DNA from: Planctomycetaceae bacterium
GTDB taxonomy: Bacteria > Planctomycetota > Planctomycetia > Planctomycetales > Planctomycetaceae
Assembly (NCBI GenBank): GCA_021732415.1
Contig: JAKFVC010000030.1
Coordinates: forward strand, 1 to 64,000
DNA: 64,000 bases
Reading direction: 5' to 3'
The notes under the pieces: generated by a model
The model's input: the letters and a program-made list of their open reading frames with translations, nothing else
The model's database searches: none
Told to the model about the DNA's origin: nothing
Translations under genes and position numbers: made by a program
Shown: positions 45,591-54,127 of the stretch, one piece after another
Layout of the letters: each line of letters starts with the position of its first letter
Position numbering within the stretch: the first letter of the stretch is position 1

Positions 45591-46010
45591 ATGGCCACCA
45601 TCAAGATCGACACGAGTATTATTGAGACGCTGGCCGACGGCAGCCACGTCATTCATCTCGGAGATATGGAGATCTGGGACGGTGCCGACCTGGCGCTGCT
45701 TCGCGAGACCCTGGTGCATCTCTATCATAAGATGCGTTCGCGACAGTTTGGTGTCGACATGTCCTATGTGAAATACGTGCCGAGCGGCTTCTTTGGAATG
45801 CTGTTCGACTGGCACGAAAAGGGAGTTCAGATTCAATTGTACGCCCCGCAACCGCAAGTGGCCGGCATGCTGTGGTTCCGCCGGTTCTTCCAACCGGTGG
45901 CCGGGACCGCTTACTTGCTGAACTCGTCATTCCATGCGGCTCCGGGTCCGGTGTCGGCTCAGGAAACGCAGGCGGGGGCGACCTCGCCGCAGTATCAGAC
46001 GTCGCATTAA
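45591..46010 (+). CDS. STAS-like (anti-sigma-factor antagonist-like) domain protein
   Basis: The 139-residue product has a fold pattern like the STAS domain of SpoIIAA/RsbV: strand IHLGDMEIWDGADLALLRETLVHLYHKM, then FGVDMSYVKYVPSGFFGMLFDWHEKGVQIQLYAP, where PSGFFGML stands in for the usual D-S-G-L-G/A-L loop and keeps the Ser that kinases phosphorylate. The C-terminus is Ala/Gln-rich and probably disordered. ATG 45591 is chosen because the family N-terminus begins there; an open frame to 45345 is rejected. Such proteins switch partner kinases or sigma factors; its partner is not in the window. Confidence 0.7.
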   Translation: MATIKIDTSIIETLADGSHVIHLGDMEIWDGADLALLRETLVHLYHKMRSRQFGVDMSYVKYVPSGFFGMLFDWHEKGVQIQLYAPQPQVAGMLWFRRFFQPVAGTAYLLNSSFHAAPGPVSAQETQAGATSPQYQTSH

Positions 46011-46028
46011 TTCGTGATTGCGTCGTGT

Positions 46029-46293
46029 CGTGGGACGGGTCTCCAGGCCCGTCAGTCTCCAGGCCCGTCAGTCCCGCGTGATGGCGAGTCATGTTTTGGA
46101 GTCAGTCAGCGAGATTTCAGATTTGAAATTCCAAATTTGAGATTTGAAATTCGGCCAATTCGAATCGCAATCGCAATATCCAAGCCCGACCATTTGGTCG
46201 GGCTTTGTTGTTTTTAGGGATTAACTCAATCACGTTTGATAGTGACTCCCCGCGGGGACGAGGGGACGGACGGGCCTGGAGACCCGTCCCACG
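46029..46293. repeat. REP1 pair with an internal duplication
   Basis: Left copy begins at 46029 (CGTGGGACGGG...) and holds a partial tandem duplication (TCTCCAGGCCCGTCAG appears twice, up to 46075). Right copy 46268-46293. Between them are AT-rich 'AGATTTGAAATTC' direct and inverted repeats (46108-46155) and a terminator. The only REP1 pair with a slipped copy. Confidence 0.88.
46182..46215 (+). terminator. Rho-independent terminator inside the REP1 cluster
   Basis: AAGCCCGACC and GGTCGGGCTT arms with an ATTT... loop, followed by TGTTGTTTTT. It lies about 170 bp after the STAS gene, within the repeat pair. Confidence 0.85.
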
Positions 46294-46760
46294 ACACGCT
46301 TCGGCAATTCTTGCCGGTTCCTCGCAACTTCTTGCGAAATAATCAGTTTCGCCCAGCGTGCCCCTAACCGGGGAATTCGTTACAGGCAATTTCTTCGGAA
46401 CAGCCGGAAAAATTTGTCTCAACGTGCCAATCGGACCGATGAATGAAGGTAGTGGTTCTTTGGCGACATCGTACGCACCCGAATCGGAGCGACCGATGGA
46501 CGCTGGAGAAGCCTCTCCCGCATTGCAGGGTACGGCTGGGTTGAGCACTCGGCGAGCGAATCTGCGTTCAGATTCCTCGTCAGGTAACCGATTCATTCGT
46601 GAGCAGATACCGGCCGGTTATTGCCGGTAAGTCGTAATCGAATTTTCCAGGATGGATTTCGGAGTGGCCCGGTGTTGCTGCCGGGACGATTCGCCTGAGT
46701 TTTGAGGTAAATCGGGTGCGTCGGCTCCAAGGCAGGCACACGGAGGAAGGAGAACAGTTC
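46294..46760. other. Intergenic region upstream of the BON protein
   Basis: It holds short inverted bits (GCAATTCTTGCCGG near 46313; ATACCGGCCGGTTATTGCCGGTA near 46608-46629) but no repeat-family copy. The 90-residue open frame at 46358-46630 has no signal, no homology I recognise and no good ribosome site. The promoter of the BON gene should be near its right end. Confidence 0.45.
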
Positions 46761-47912
46761 ATGCGACGGTATCACTCATGGCTGGCGGCAATCGGTTTCG
46801 CTGCGGCGACTCCCGGATTGGCGTTGGCAGGGCCGTTGTCGCTCTTTTCGGGCGACAGCCAGAAATCAGCGGCGGAGCCCGACGCCAAGACGGCAAACCA
46901 GAAGACAGCCAACGACATCGCGAAAGCGCTGCGGGCAGCTCGTCTGAATGGTTACAACATTGAAGTCGAATACAAGAACGGCGCAGCGACGCTGATTGGT
47001 GATGTCCCGACTGCTCAGCAGCGAGATATGGCCGCTCAGGTGACGCGTCAGGTCCCCGGCGTGAAGTCGGTGATCAACCAGTTAGGGGTCAAGCAAGCGG
47101 ACAAGAAGACTGCGGCACTTCCGGCCACTGCGGCCCCGGCTGCTCGCAAGCCGCAAGCTCCGATTCAGCAGGCTGAATTCGAGAATCCCCGTCCAGCGGC
47201 TGCTCCAGCGGGCGAAGTTGACAACCAGGCGATGGCTGACCAGATTGCCCAGGCTCTGCGGAGCCAGCGGTTCTCAGGCCAGGGCGTGGGAATTGAGTTC
47301 CAGAACGGTGTGGCCCAGATCAGCGGCATGGTCGCTGATCCCGGTCGCCGCAGCCAGGCCACCGCGATTATCAGCCGGGTTCCGGGTGTGAAGCGAGTGG
47401 ACAATCAGCTCGAAGTGATGGCCGCCGCGCCGCAACGCCGGCCGGCTCAGCCGATTCAACGCGTCCAGTACGATCCGTCACAGCAGGGTGTGCCGATGGA
47501 TCAGCAGATGATGGGTCCCCCGATGACCGGCCCGATGGCGGGTGGTCCGATGTCAGGTGCTCCGCAAGGTGGCTACGGGGCTTACCCCGCCGGAGCCATG
47601 ATGCAGGGTGGCCCGCAGCCGATGCAAACGGCGATGGCGATGAACGGCTCGAATCCGGCGATTTATGATCAGCCGAACCTCCCCGAGCACGCCTGGCCAG
47701 CTTATGCGTCTTACCCGAACTACGCCGCCGTCAGCTACCCGAAGCAATATAGTGCCTCGGCCTGGCCGTACATCGGACCGTTCTACCCGTACCCCCAGGT
47801 TCCGCTCGGCTGGCGTAAAGTACAGCTCGAATGGGACGACGGATACTGGCAGTTGAACTTCCGAGCCCGAACCGAACGCTGGTGGTGGTTCATGGATTAC
47901 CGTAACTGGTAA
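46761..47912 (+). CDS. Periplasmic protein with two BON domains and a Pro/Met/Gly-rich tail
   Basis: The 383-residue product has a signal peptide (MRRYHSWLAAIGFAAATPGLALA) and strong GGAGGAAGGAG upstream. Two BON domains of about 60-70 residues follow, one around 45-110 (IAKALRAARLNGYNIEVEYKNGAATLIGDVPTAQQRDMA) and one around 155-225 (IAQALRSQRFSGQGVGIEFQNGVAQISGMVADPG). BON domains bind membrane lipids or stress proteins. The last 150 residues are rich in Pro, Met, Gly and Tyr and end in WWWFMDYRNW, which would suit an extracellular filament or wall tether. Similar tails occur in planctomycete secreted proteins. Confidence 0.88.
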   Translation: MRRYHSWLAAIGFAAATPGLALAGPLSLFSGDSQKSAAEPDAKTANQKTANDIAKALRAARLNGYNIEVEYKNGAATLIGDVPTAQQRDMAAQVTRQVPGVKSVINQLGVKQADKKTAALPATAAPAARKPQAPIQQAEFENPRPAAAPAGEVDNQAMADQIAQALRSQRFSGQGVGIEFQNGVAQISGMVADPGRRSQATAIISRVPGVKRVDNQLEVMAAAPQRRPAQPIQRVQYDPSQQGVPMDQQMMGPPMTGPMAGGPMSGAPQGGYGAYPAGAMMQGGPQPMQTAMAMNGSNPAIYDQPNLPEHAWPAYASYPNYAAVSYPKQYSASAWPYIGPFYPYPQVPLGWRKVQLEWDDGYWQLNFRARTERWWWFMDYRNW

Positions 47913-47966
47913 TCGGGGCAGCCAGTTATGCTGGCGAAGCACGCAGAAATCCATCCTACCTCAAAG

Positions 47967-48002
47967 CTCCGGGAGTGTTATGCACTTCCGGAGTTTTTTG
48001 TT
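47967..48002 (+). terminator. Terminator of the BON gene
   Basis: CTCCGGGAGTG and CACTTCCGGAG arms with a short loop are followed by TTTTTTGTTT, 55 bp after the stop codon. Confidence 0.9.
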
Positions 48003-48010
48003 TGGAGGGA

Positions 48011-48100
48011 GGGAAAGGGACTGAAAGGACGGAAGGGACATAAGGGACGGAAGTACTTGCTGGGTGGCTACTTTGTAGCGGAATCTCGTGAGAGTTCCGC
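48011..48100. repeat. TRI6 arm and REP3 single copy
   Basis: A single TRI6 arm (48011-48049, GGAAAGGGACTGAAAGGACG...) made of 9-nt units is followed by a single REP3 copy at 48075-48100 (GTAGCGGAATCTCGTGAG...). No second arm of either is clear. The rest of the gap to 48361 shows nothing else. Confidence 0.8.
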
Positions 48101-48361
48101 CGCAGTCTGGGGAGTTCAGCGGAGTTTGCGGTCCTTACAGTCAATAAAATCGCTAACGTCGGAATAATTTCACAAGTTGCCCGCCCGGCATAGTCGATAC
48201 ATAACGTGTTCCCATGGATGTTGTCGCATTCGTTGTAGTCCTTACGGTCGTCACATCGCTGACTTTCATCGAATTCCACAGCGAGCGGCAAATCCAAGAA
48301 CAATACCTCGTAGCTTGAGCCCTGCGAGGTCCGGCAATCTTAAATTGCGGAGGTTGAGAAC

Positions 48362-48955
48362 ATGGATGGTCTGGTGAAATTCTTGAAGCGAACACTCCTT
48401 TACACAGGACTGGGCCTGCTGTTGTCGTGCAACAGCGGATGCTCCTACAAAATCCTGCATGGGATGTTCTGGACGCAAACTGTCGACTACGTGAAGTTCT
48501 GGCAGACAACGCCGTTCATTCCCGTCAGTCCCTACTTCAGTCAATTGATTGAAGACACGTACATCGACGAAGAGCGGTACAGCAAGGTACCCGTTCTGGA
48601 TCCGGTGGAAGGGGAGAACGCTCCGCTGTTCTGTATGGATCCCCCGTACCCGGACGAAGTCATGCGAGCCTTGCCGGACGACACCCAGGGTGGTGTGCCG
48701 TTCCTGGCGGAGACTCAGCGTAACAACGTCCGCATCACGACCGAACCGATCGTGGACAAGATGGAAGAGTGCCGGTTCTATCCGCTGGTGGGTCCCGCCC
48801 GGATGCACAAGTGCCACTACAAGTGTACGGTGCATTTCGACAAGATCACCCGCTCGGACTGGCCGATTCCGTTCTACTTCAAAGATCAAACGACAGAAGT
48901 GGTCTATGTGGACCATGACCACCTGATTCGCTGTGCCGGACCGGCCACAGAGTGA
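48362..48955 (+). CDS. Putative secreted/lipoprotein of unknown function, 197 aa
   Basis: The product starts MDGLVKFLKRTLLYTG and has a hydrophobic run followed by SCNSGCSYK (possible lipobox, CNSGC), then a mature part with Cys at FCMD, ECRF, KCHY and RC. A GGAGG site 8 nt upstream supports the ATG. I do not recognise a family. The mature part has a regular strand pattern (ARMHKCHYKCTVHFDKITRSDW) and ends ...VDHDHLIRCAGPATE. It is followed by a strong bidirectional terminator. Confidence 0.75.
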   Translation: MDGLVKFLKRTLLYTGLGLLLSCNSGCSYKILHGMFWTQTVDYVKFWQTTPFIPVSPYFSQLIEDTYIDEERYSKVPVLDPVEGENAPLFCMDPPYPDEVMRALPDDTQGGVPFLAETQRNNVRITTEPIVDKMEECRFYPLVGPARMHKCHYKCTVHFDKITRSDWPIPFYFKDQTTEVVYVDHDHLIRCAGPATE

Positions 48956-49040
48956 TCACCGTCAGGCAACCGACGGTGGACCATCCCCTCGGGAGACCAC
49001 GCTGACTGGTCAGCGTTTTCTCAACCAGGCTCAACCATAA

Positions 49041-49070
49041 GACCCTCGTGGAGCGATCCACGAGGGTCTT
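49041..49070. terminator. Bidirectional terminator between convergent genes
   Basis: GACCCTCGTGGA and TCCACGAGGGTC are exact 12-bp arms with a 4-nt GCGA loop, followed by TTT on the plus strand. It serves 48362-48955 and probably also 49108-50262, which points the other way. Confidence 0.85.
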
Positions 49071-49107
49071 TGGCGTTCTTTGGTTTGGTCGAGGGGTCGG
49101 GTCTGAA

Positions 49108-50262
49108 TTACTTCAGCGGCTTATCGCAGTAGCTGAGCGCCAACAGCGCATACGCGGTGGCCAGATTGGGATCGCCTTCATTCCAACGCGCGGTGGCATT
49201 CACCCAACTTCCGTTTTCCTGCTGTGCCTGGGCGAGCTGTGCCGCCAGTTCGCTACGCCAATCGTGTTTTTTTCCCGATTCATCGGTGAATTCCGCTTGC
49301 CCGACCGCATGCAGCGACTTGGCGAAGGTCTGGTAGTAATAGTAGAGGCCGTTCTGGCCTGCTCCCGGGTTTTCCGTGACGGAGTAATGCTTCTTGAGCC
49401 ACGAGACGGCGGCCTTCACGCGTGGGTCGTCGGGGCCGACGCCGCAATAGATCATGCTCTTCAGACCGGCATAGGTCATGCTGGCGTAAGACCGCAGCCC
49501 GCCGTTGGGAAGTGCTTCGCCTTCGGCCCGGGTGGCGCCGCCGGCCGCGGGGGTGTAGTAGAAGCCGCCGTCATTGACCTTGGCGGCGAACGGTGTCGTG
49601 TTGTGTTCGGACTCCAGATTTTGCGTGCGGGAGACAAAGACCAGGGCTTTCTGGAATGCGGGATCATCCGACTTCGCTCCGGCAGCCTTCAACGCCTCCA
49701 GCAAAAACTGCGTGTTCGACATATCGGGACGAGACGTCGAGCCGTATCCGGCCCCGCCATAATACGGGTCGTCTTTCGATTTCCCTTCTTCTTCATCCCA
49801 CTGCTGCTGGCGCAGATATTTGTCGGCGGCAGCCAGCAACGATTTGTATTTGCCGTCTTTGTTGGCCTCGGTGAAGGCGAGAACCGCAATGCAGGTCTCG
49901 TAGTTGCGATGGTTGCTCTTGATGTAATAGATGCCGCCATCAGGCTGAACGAATCCGGCCAGATACTTCAATCCCGCCGCCGCGACGGGATCATCGGCCG
50001 GAACACCGCTCCGGAGCAGTCCGGTCACGATCAATCCGCTGATGCCCGGTGCGTTGGCGGTGGTCCAACTGCCGTCTTCCTTTTGCGTCGTCTTCAGAAA
50101 GCTGACCGCTTTGGCTCGCGCTGCCTTCAACTTTTCCGCATTCGGGCCGGCCGTAGCCTTCGCATCTTCAGCCAAGACGCCCGGCATCGTAGCCAGCATG
50201 GCGATGGAGACGCCGAGTCCCATCACGAACGATCCGCAGCGGGCAGAGATTCGACTTCTCAT
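49108..50262 (-). CDS. Secreted alpha/alpha-barrel protein of the squalene-cyclase/prenyltransferase repeat type
   Basis: The 384-residue product has a signal peptide ([27 protein letters not shown]) and helical repeats with the QW/prenyltransferase-like pattern: [99 protein letters not shown]. The pattern Q-x3-G-x-W is the squalene-cyclase motif. The catalytic DXDD of hopene cyclase is not seen, so I do not call it a cyclase. Proteins of this kind are common in planctomycetes and may bind protein or lipid. It is periplasmic or secreted by inference. Confidence 0.82.
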   Translation of the reverse strand: MRSRISARCGSFVMGLGVSIAMLATMPGVLAEDAKATAGPNAEKLKAARAKAVSFLKTTQKEDGSWTTANAPGISGLIVTGLLRSGVPADDPVAAAGLKYLAGFVQPDGGIYYIKSNHRNYETCIAVLAFTEANKDGKYKSLLAAADKYLRQQQWDEEEGKSKDDPYYGGAGYGSTSRPDMSNTQFLLEALKAAGAKSDDPAFQKALVFVSRTQNLESEHNTTPFAAKVNDGGFYYTPAAGGATRAEGEALPNGGLRSYASMTYAGLKSMIYCGVGPDDPRVKAAVSWLKKHYSVTENPGAGQNGLYYYYQTFAKSLHAVGQAEFTDESGKKHDWRSELAAQLAQAQQENGSWVNATARWNEGDPNLATAYALLALSYCDKPLK

Positions 50263-50574
50263 ATTTCACCTTTAATCGCGGAGCTGACTTGGGATTCACA
50301 GGCAGAGCGACCTGCACCGAAGACAGCACGGAGAAGATAAGCAACAATAGATGGGTGGCGCGGCCACCCGACCGGTGGCTTGGCTGCCTATGACTGAAAT
50401 TCACTCTACTGCGGTTTTGCTCTGTTTGCCAGTCGTAGGGCTCATGGCAAACTCAGGCGGGAATGGGAATTTCGTGCAGCGCGGGATGCTTGACGAGATC
50501 GCCGGATCCAGTAGAATGGGATTTCCGAGCCACTTCCCACGGTGAGCAATTGCTGTGGATTTGAATCGTGGTAC
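50263..50574. other. Intergenic region before tRNA-Asp
   Basis: About 310 bases between the squalene-cyclase-like gene (divergent) and the tRNA. A GGGTGGC/GCCACCC palindrome lies at 50352-50368. No repeat-family copy and no gene are seen. The tRNA promoter should be close to its right end. Confidence 0.45.
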
Positions 50575-50648
50575 GGACGCGTAGCTCAATTGGTTAGAGC
50601 ACCGGCCTGTCACGCCGGAGGTTACGGGTTCGAGCCCCGCCGCGTTCG
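50575..50648 (+). tRNA. tRNA-Asp (GTC)
   Basis: The full cloverleaf can be drawn: acceptor GGACGCG with CGCGTTC and G73, D arm GCTCAATTGGTTAGAGC, anticodon arm CCGGC-CTGTCAC-GCCGG with anticodon GTC at 50609-50611, variable region, and T arm with GGTTCGAGCC. The G-rich discriminator suits tRNA-Asp. The CCA end is not encoded (GCT follows). A terminator follows six bases later, so it is a single-gene transcript. Confidence 0.95.
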
Positions 50649-50653
50649 CTGAA

Positions 50654-50681
50654 GCCACCCCCATTGGGGGTGGCTTTTTTT
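50654..50681 (+). terminator. Terminator of tRNA-Asp
   Basis: GCCACCCCCA and TGGGGGTGGC arms are followed by TTTTTTT. Confidence 0.92.
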
Positions 50682-50705
50682 ATGCGCGTCGCCCACGTCG
50701 TTTTG

Positions 50706-50799
50706 ATGGGACTTATGGGACACATGGGACTTATGGGACGGATGGGATTGGATTTTTCCCATTGGTCCCATCCGTCCCATTGGTCCCATTAGTCCCATC
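50706..50799. repeat. TRI5 inverted pair
   Basis: Left arm 50706-50745 (ATGGGACTTATGGGACAC...) and right arm 50758-50799 are complementary. Each is built from the 9-nt unit GGGACNNAT. Other TRI5 pairs are at 60463-60547 and 62509-62583. It sits between the tRNA terminator and rodA. Confidence 0.92.
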
Positions 50800-50851
50800 G
50801 CTGCTTTAAAAGCCATTGGCGCGTTTTCGCGATGCGGATATACCATCGCGC

Positions 50852-51979
50852 ATGACTGCATCCCGCTGGCGACTGGTCCCGTGGCTCATCCTGTTGAGCA
50901 TCGCAGCCTTGATTGGATTGGGGCTGTCGGGGATTGCGCGCGGTGACGAACTGGCTGGCAGCTCGAAGTTCTATGCGAAGCAACTGATCTGGGTGGGAGT
51001 CGCCGGCTGCGTGCTGCTGGTGGTCAATCTGTTTAACTACCGCATCCTGGCCCGGTTCAGTCTGCCGATCTTTTGCGTGGCCGTGATCCTGTTGTGCGTG
51101 GTGTTCGCCTTTCGTCCAATCAATGGGGCCCGCCGCTGGATTCCGCTCGGTTTTATGAGTTTTCAGCCGTCGGAAGTAACCAAGCTGGCCTACATCATTG
51201 CCCTGGCCAGTTATCTGCGGTTCCGCGAGAACTATCGTCGGATGTCGGGCCTGGCCGCACCGTTTGCGATGACCCTTTTGCCCATGGCGCTGATCTATAA
51301 AGAGCCGAATCTCGGGACGTGCTTGCTGTTTCTCCCGGTCTTGTTCGCGATGTTGTTCACGGCCGGCGCTCGGCCGCGGCATTTGATTGCGGTGATTCTG
51401 CTGGGGACTTGCCTGACTCCTGTGTTGTGGTTGGGCATGAGCCGCGAGCAACAGTCCCGTGTGCTGGCGATGATCCTGCAACGCGATGACGGAGGCGCCG
51501 TTCACGACGACGGTGAGCATCTGATGCGTGCCAAGCGAGTCATTGCTTTGGGCGGAACCAGGGGCAGTCAGATTGACGAGCCGCTGGTGAATGATCCTGC
51601 GGCGTATTACGTCCCCGAGGCTCGGACCGACTTCATATTCTGCATGATCGTCGAGCGCTGGGGATTTGTCGGCTGCTGCCTGACATTGGCGCTGTATGCC
51701 GGCTTATACGGCCAGGGCCTGCTCATTGCGGCCGCGACTCGCGATCCGTTTGGGCGATTGCTGGCCGTGGGAATTGTCACGTTATTCGCCACACAGACCA
51801 TTATCAATACGGCGATGACCGTGGGGCTCATGCCCATTACCGGAATCACTTTGCCGTTATTGAGTTACGGCGGATCGAGTCTCGCCACGACCTGTCTGGC
51901 GCTGGGGCTGGTGATCAATGTCGGCCTGCATCAAGGGTATGAACTCCGCGGCCAGCCATTCCGGTTCGCGGCAGGATGA
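50852..51979 (+). CDS. rodA: Rod shape-determining SEDS glycosyltransferase RodA
   Basis: The 375-residue product belongs to the SEDS family (FtsW/RodA/SpoVE) of polytopic lipid II polymerases. Marks are INGARRWIPLGFMSFQPSEVTKLAYI in the first third, YKEPNLGT, ARTDFIFCMIVERWGFVG and the C-terminal signature TAMTVGLMPITGITLPLLSYGGSSL. Nine to ten membrane segments can be counted. ATG 50852 is preferred; a TTG at 50816 is in frame. No penicillin-binding protein, mreB or mreC gene is adjacent, which is unusual for rodA. RodA against FtsW cannot be fully separated. Confidence 0.9.
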   Translation: MTASRWRLVPWLILLSIAALIGLGLSGIARGDELAGSSKFYAKQLIWVGVAGCVLLVVNLFNYRILARFSLPIFCVAVILLCVVFAFRPINGARRWIPLGFMSFQPSEVTKLAYIIALASYLRFRENYRRMSGLAAPFAMTLLPMALIYKEPNLGTCLLFLPVLFAMLFTAGARPRHLIAVILLGTCLTPVLWLGMSREQQSRVLAMILQRDDGGAVHDDGEHLMRAKRVIALGGTRGSQIDEPLVNDPAAYYVPEARTDFIFCMIVERWGFVGCCLTLALYAGLYGQGLLIAAATRDPFGRLLAVGIVTLFATQTIINTAMTVGLMPITGITLPLLSYGGSSLATTCLALGLVINVGLHQGYELRGQPFRFAAG

Positions 51980-51982
51980 ATT

Positions 51983-52190
51983 CGTGGGACGGGTCTCCAG
52001 GCCCGTCCGTCCAGCCTCCATGAAGCAGAAGACGGCGGTACTCAGAACAGAAGATTGGCGCGAAGTGCATTGAATTACCTTGCTTCGTGTCCTTTGTGAC
52101 CTTCTGTTAAAAAGAATTGGAACAGAAGGTCACAAAGGGCACGAAGAAATACGAAGACGGGGACGGACGGGCCGGGAGACCCGTCCCACG
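51983..52190. repeat. REP1 pair enclosing a TRI1 pair
   Basis: Outer REP1: 51983-52008 and 52165-52190; inner TRI1: 52081-52108 / 52121-52146. The left REP1 begins five bases after the rodA stop codon. Confidence 0.92.
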
Positions 52191-52326
52191 ACACTTGGCC
52201 TCGTCAAATCCCGCTTGACACAAATGGCCACATCACGATCATTCCCACCTCCCAATAATCCACCCGAGCGCCCCGGGTGAACTGAATGAAAAAACTCTCG
52301 TTTGCGGAAAAGGATGTCGCGCGACG

Positions 52327-53892
52327 ATGTCGTGGTATCATCGACCTTTCATACTGGTGATGTTGTTCGGACTGCTGGCCGTCCTCAGGGTGACGGCTCC
52401 CACCGATCTGCTGGAAGGCGATCAGGTGAAGCAGGTGGGCTACGTCATGGACATTCTGCACCATGGCGACTGGCTGGTGCAGTACGAGATCAACGGCGAT
52501 GTCTCGACGAAGCCGCCGGTTTACAACTGGCTGGCGGCCGGCTTCTGCCTGGTATTCGACACGCATGCTGAATGGGCGATCAAGTTGCCGTCGCTGTTGG
52601 CGGCAGGCGGGTTGCTGGTCTGTTTGTACGTCTTGGGCTGCTACTTCTTCGATGAACGAGTCGCCTTCTACGCCTGCTTGACGTGTATTGCGTCACACCA
52701 TTTTTCCAAGCTGATGTGGTTCGCGCGGACCGACATGCTGCTGGCGAGTTTGGTGTTGCTAGCCATCACGCTGCTGGTGCGATTGAAGTGGACGTGGTGG
52801 AAATCGCCGCTGATTGGTTGCATTGTCGCGCTGGCGGCGCTCACCAAGGGGCCCATCGGCCCGGCGTTGTTTGGACTGTTCCTGCTGGCATGGGGCTGGC
52901 ATCACGATGCCTTGCGCAGCCGAGTCGGCTGGCGACGTTTCCTGCCTGGTTTGGCGACCTGCGTCGTGCTGTGCGGAGTCTGGCTGGTGGTGGCCTGTCA
53001 AATGCCTCGTTTCGAGCACACGGCGATCCATTGGCAGCTTGGCGAGCGAATGGCTGATCCCGAGAAGGCCCGGCCGTTTTACTACTATGTCGGACATCTC
53101 TTCACTCGCATTTTCCCGTGGCCTATCGTCGCGGTGATGGGCCTGTGGATGGCACGTCGACGCAACGAATGGACCAACGCGCACTTTGTTTTCACCTGGT
53201 TCGTGTTGAGCTTCGTGTTACTGAGCGCGATTCCCATCAAGCGGCACGATCACTTGCTCCCCATCTATCCGGCGGTGTTCCTGCTGGCGGGGTTGGGATT
53301 GCGATATCTTGTCGAACCCGTCCTGACGACGCAGGCCTTCTGGGTGATGTATCCGCTGAGCGCCGCGCTGGTGGCTTCGCCGGTGCTGTTTCCCTGGGCG
53401 ACGGCGACTCCGGTGATTGCCATGATTTCCGGCGGCTTCATTTGCGGAGCCGCCTCGAGCTGGTGCTTCTTGAAACGACAGCGAATCTCACTGGCCGTCA
53501 TCGCGGCCGGCTTGATCTGCATGCACGGTGTGTATCACCATTGGCTCCATCGCAGTGGCCGGGCGGACTACGGTCAGCTCCTGGCATTCGTCAGTCAGGT
53601 GCGCCAGCAAGTCCCGCCGGGTGAGAAGGTGGTGATCTTCTACGCCCATCCGCTGATTGCCTATGAACTCAATCAGCACGTGCGCCTGCAGGATCCTGAA
53701 GAGTTGCTGGCAGCTCAGCCCCAGTGGGTGATCATGCCTGATTACTTCCGCGAACGGATCACGGAAGAAAACCATTGGCAGCTCACTCCCCGAGTCAACA
53801 TGACGATCCTGCCGCGCGAGGACCGGGCGACGCTCTTCAAAATTGAACCACCGGCCCAGCTATCTTCGCACCCCGAGCGGTCGGTACGATGA
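52327..53892 (+). CDS. GT39/ArnT-like membrane glycosyltransferase
   Basis: The 521-residue product is a polytopic GT-C type glycosyltransferase of the PMT/ArnT (dolichyl-phosphate-mannose or undecaprenyl-linked sugar transferase) class. The first periplasmic loop carries the acidic DLLEGDQVKQVGYVMDILHHGDWLVQ with E/D in the DxE position and STKPPVYNWLAA. About 11 hydrophobic segments follow, with a soluble C-terminal part of about 100 residues. It would transfer a sugar from a polyprenyl phosphate to lipid A-like, protein or wall acceptors; the target is unknown. Start ATG. Confidence 0.85.
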   Translation: MSWYHRPFILVMLFGLLAVLRVTAPTDLLEGDQVKQVGYVMDILHHGDWLVQYEINGDVSTKPPVYNWLAAGFCLVFDTHAEWAIKLPSLLAAGGLLVCLYVLGCYFFDERVAFYACLTCIASHHFSKLMWFARTDMLLASLVLLAITLLVRLKWTWWKSPLIGCIVALAALTKGPIGPALFGLFLLAWGWHHDALRSRVGWRRFLPGLATCVVLCGVWLVVACQMPRFEHTAIHWQLGERMADPEKARPFYYYVGHLFTRIFPWPIVAVMGLWMARRRNEWTNAHFVFTWFVLSFVLLSAIPIKRHDHLLPIYPAVFLLAGLGLRYLVEPVLTTQAFWVMYPLSAALVASPVLFPWATATPVIAMISGGFICGAASSWCFLKRQRISLAVIAAGLICMHGVYHHWLHRSGRADYGQLLAFVSQVRQQVPPGEKVVIFYAHPLIAYELNQHVRLQDPEELLAAQPQWVIMPDYFRERITEENHWQLTPRVNMTILPREDRATLFKIEPPAQLSSHPERSVR

Positions 53893-53895
53893 TAC

Positions 53896-54098
53896 CGTGG
53901 GACGGGTCTCCAGGCCCGTCCGTCCCGCCGCCGTAAACTCGAAAACGGTGGTACTCATAAGTAGTGCAACGAAGTCACAGGCACGAAGTGCATAGAATAG
54001 TCTTACTTCGGGACCTTACTCTTAGAACTGATGTGTGAGCAGAAGGACACAAGGAAATACAGAAGACCGGACGGACGGGCCTGGAGACCCGTCCCACG
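53896..54098. repeat. REP1 pair with a decayed TRI1 pair
   Basis: Outer REP1: 53896-53921 and 54073-54098. The inside has remnants of a TRI1-like arm (GAGCAGAAGGACACAAGG near 54038) and a weak complement near 54005. It separates the glycosyltransferase and the methyltransferase. Confidence 0.85.
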
Positions 54099-54127
54099 AT
54101 GCGTCATCATCCCACGGGCCACACTCA

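Noticed and set aside
49108-50262. Squalene-hopene cyclase
   Set aside because: Only the repeat pattern is seen; the DXDD catalytic motif and the full length (about 630 aa) of the enzyme are missing, and it carries a signal peptide.
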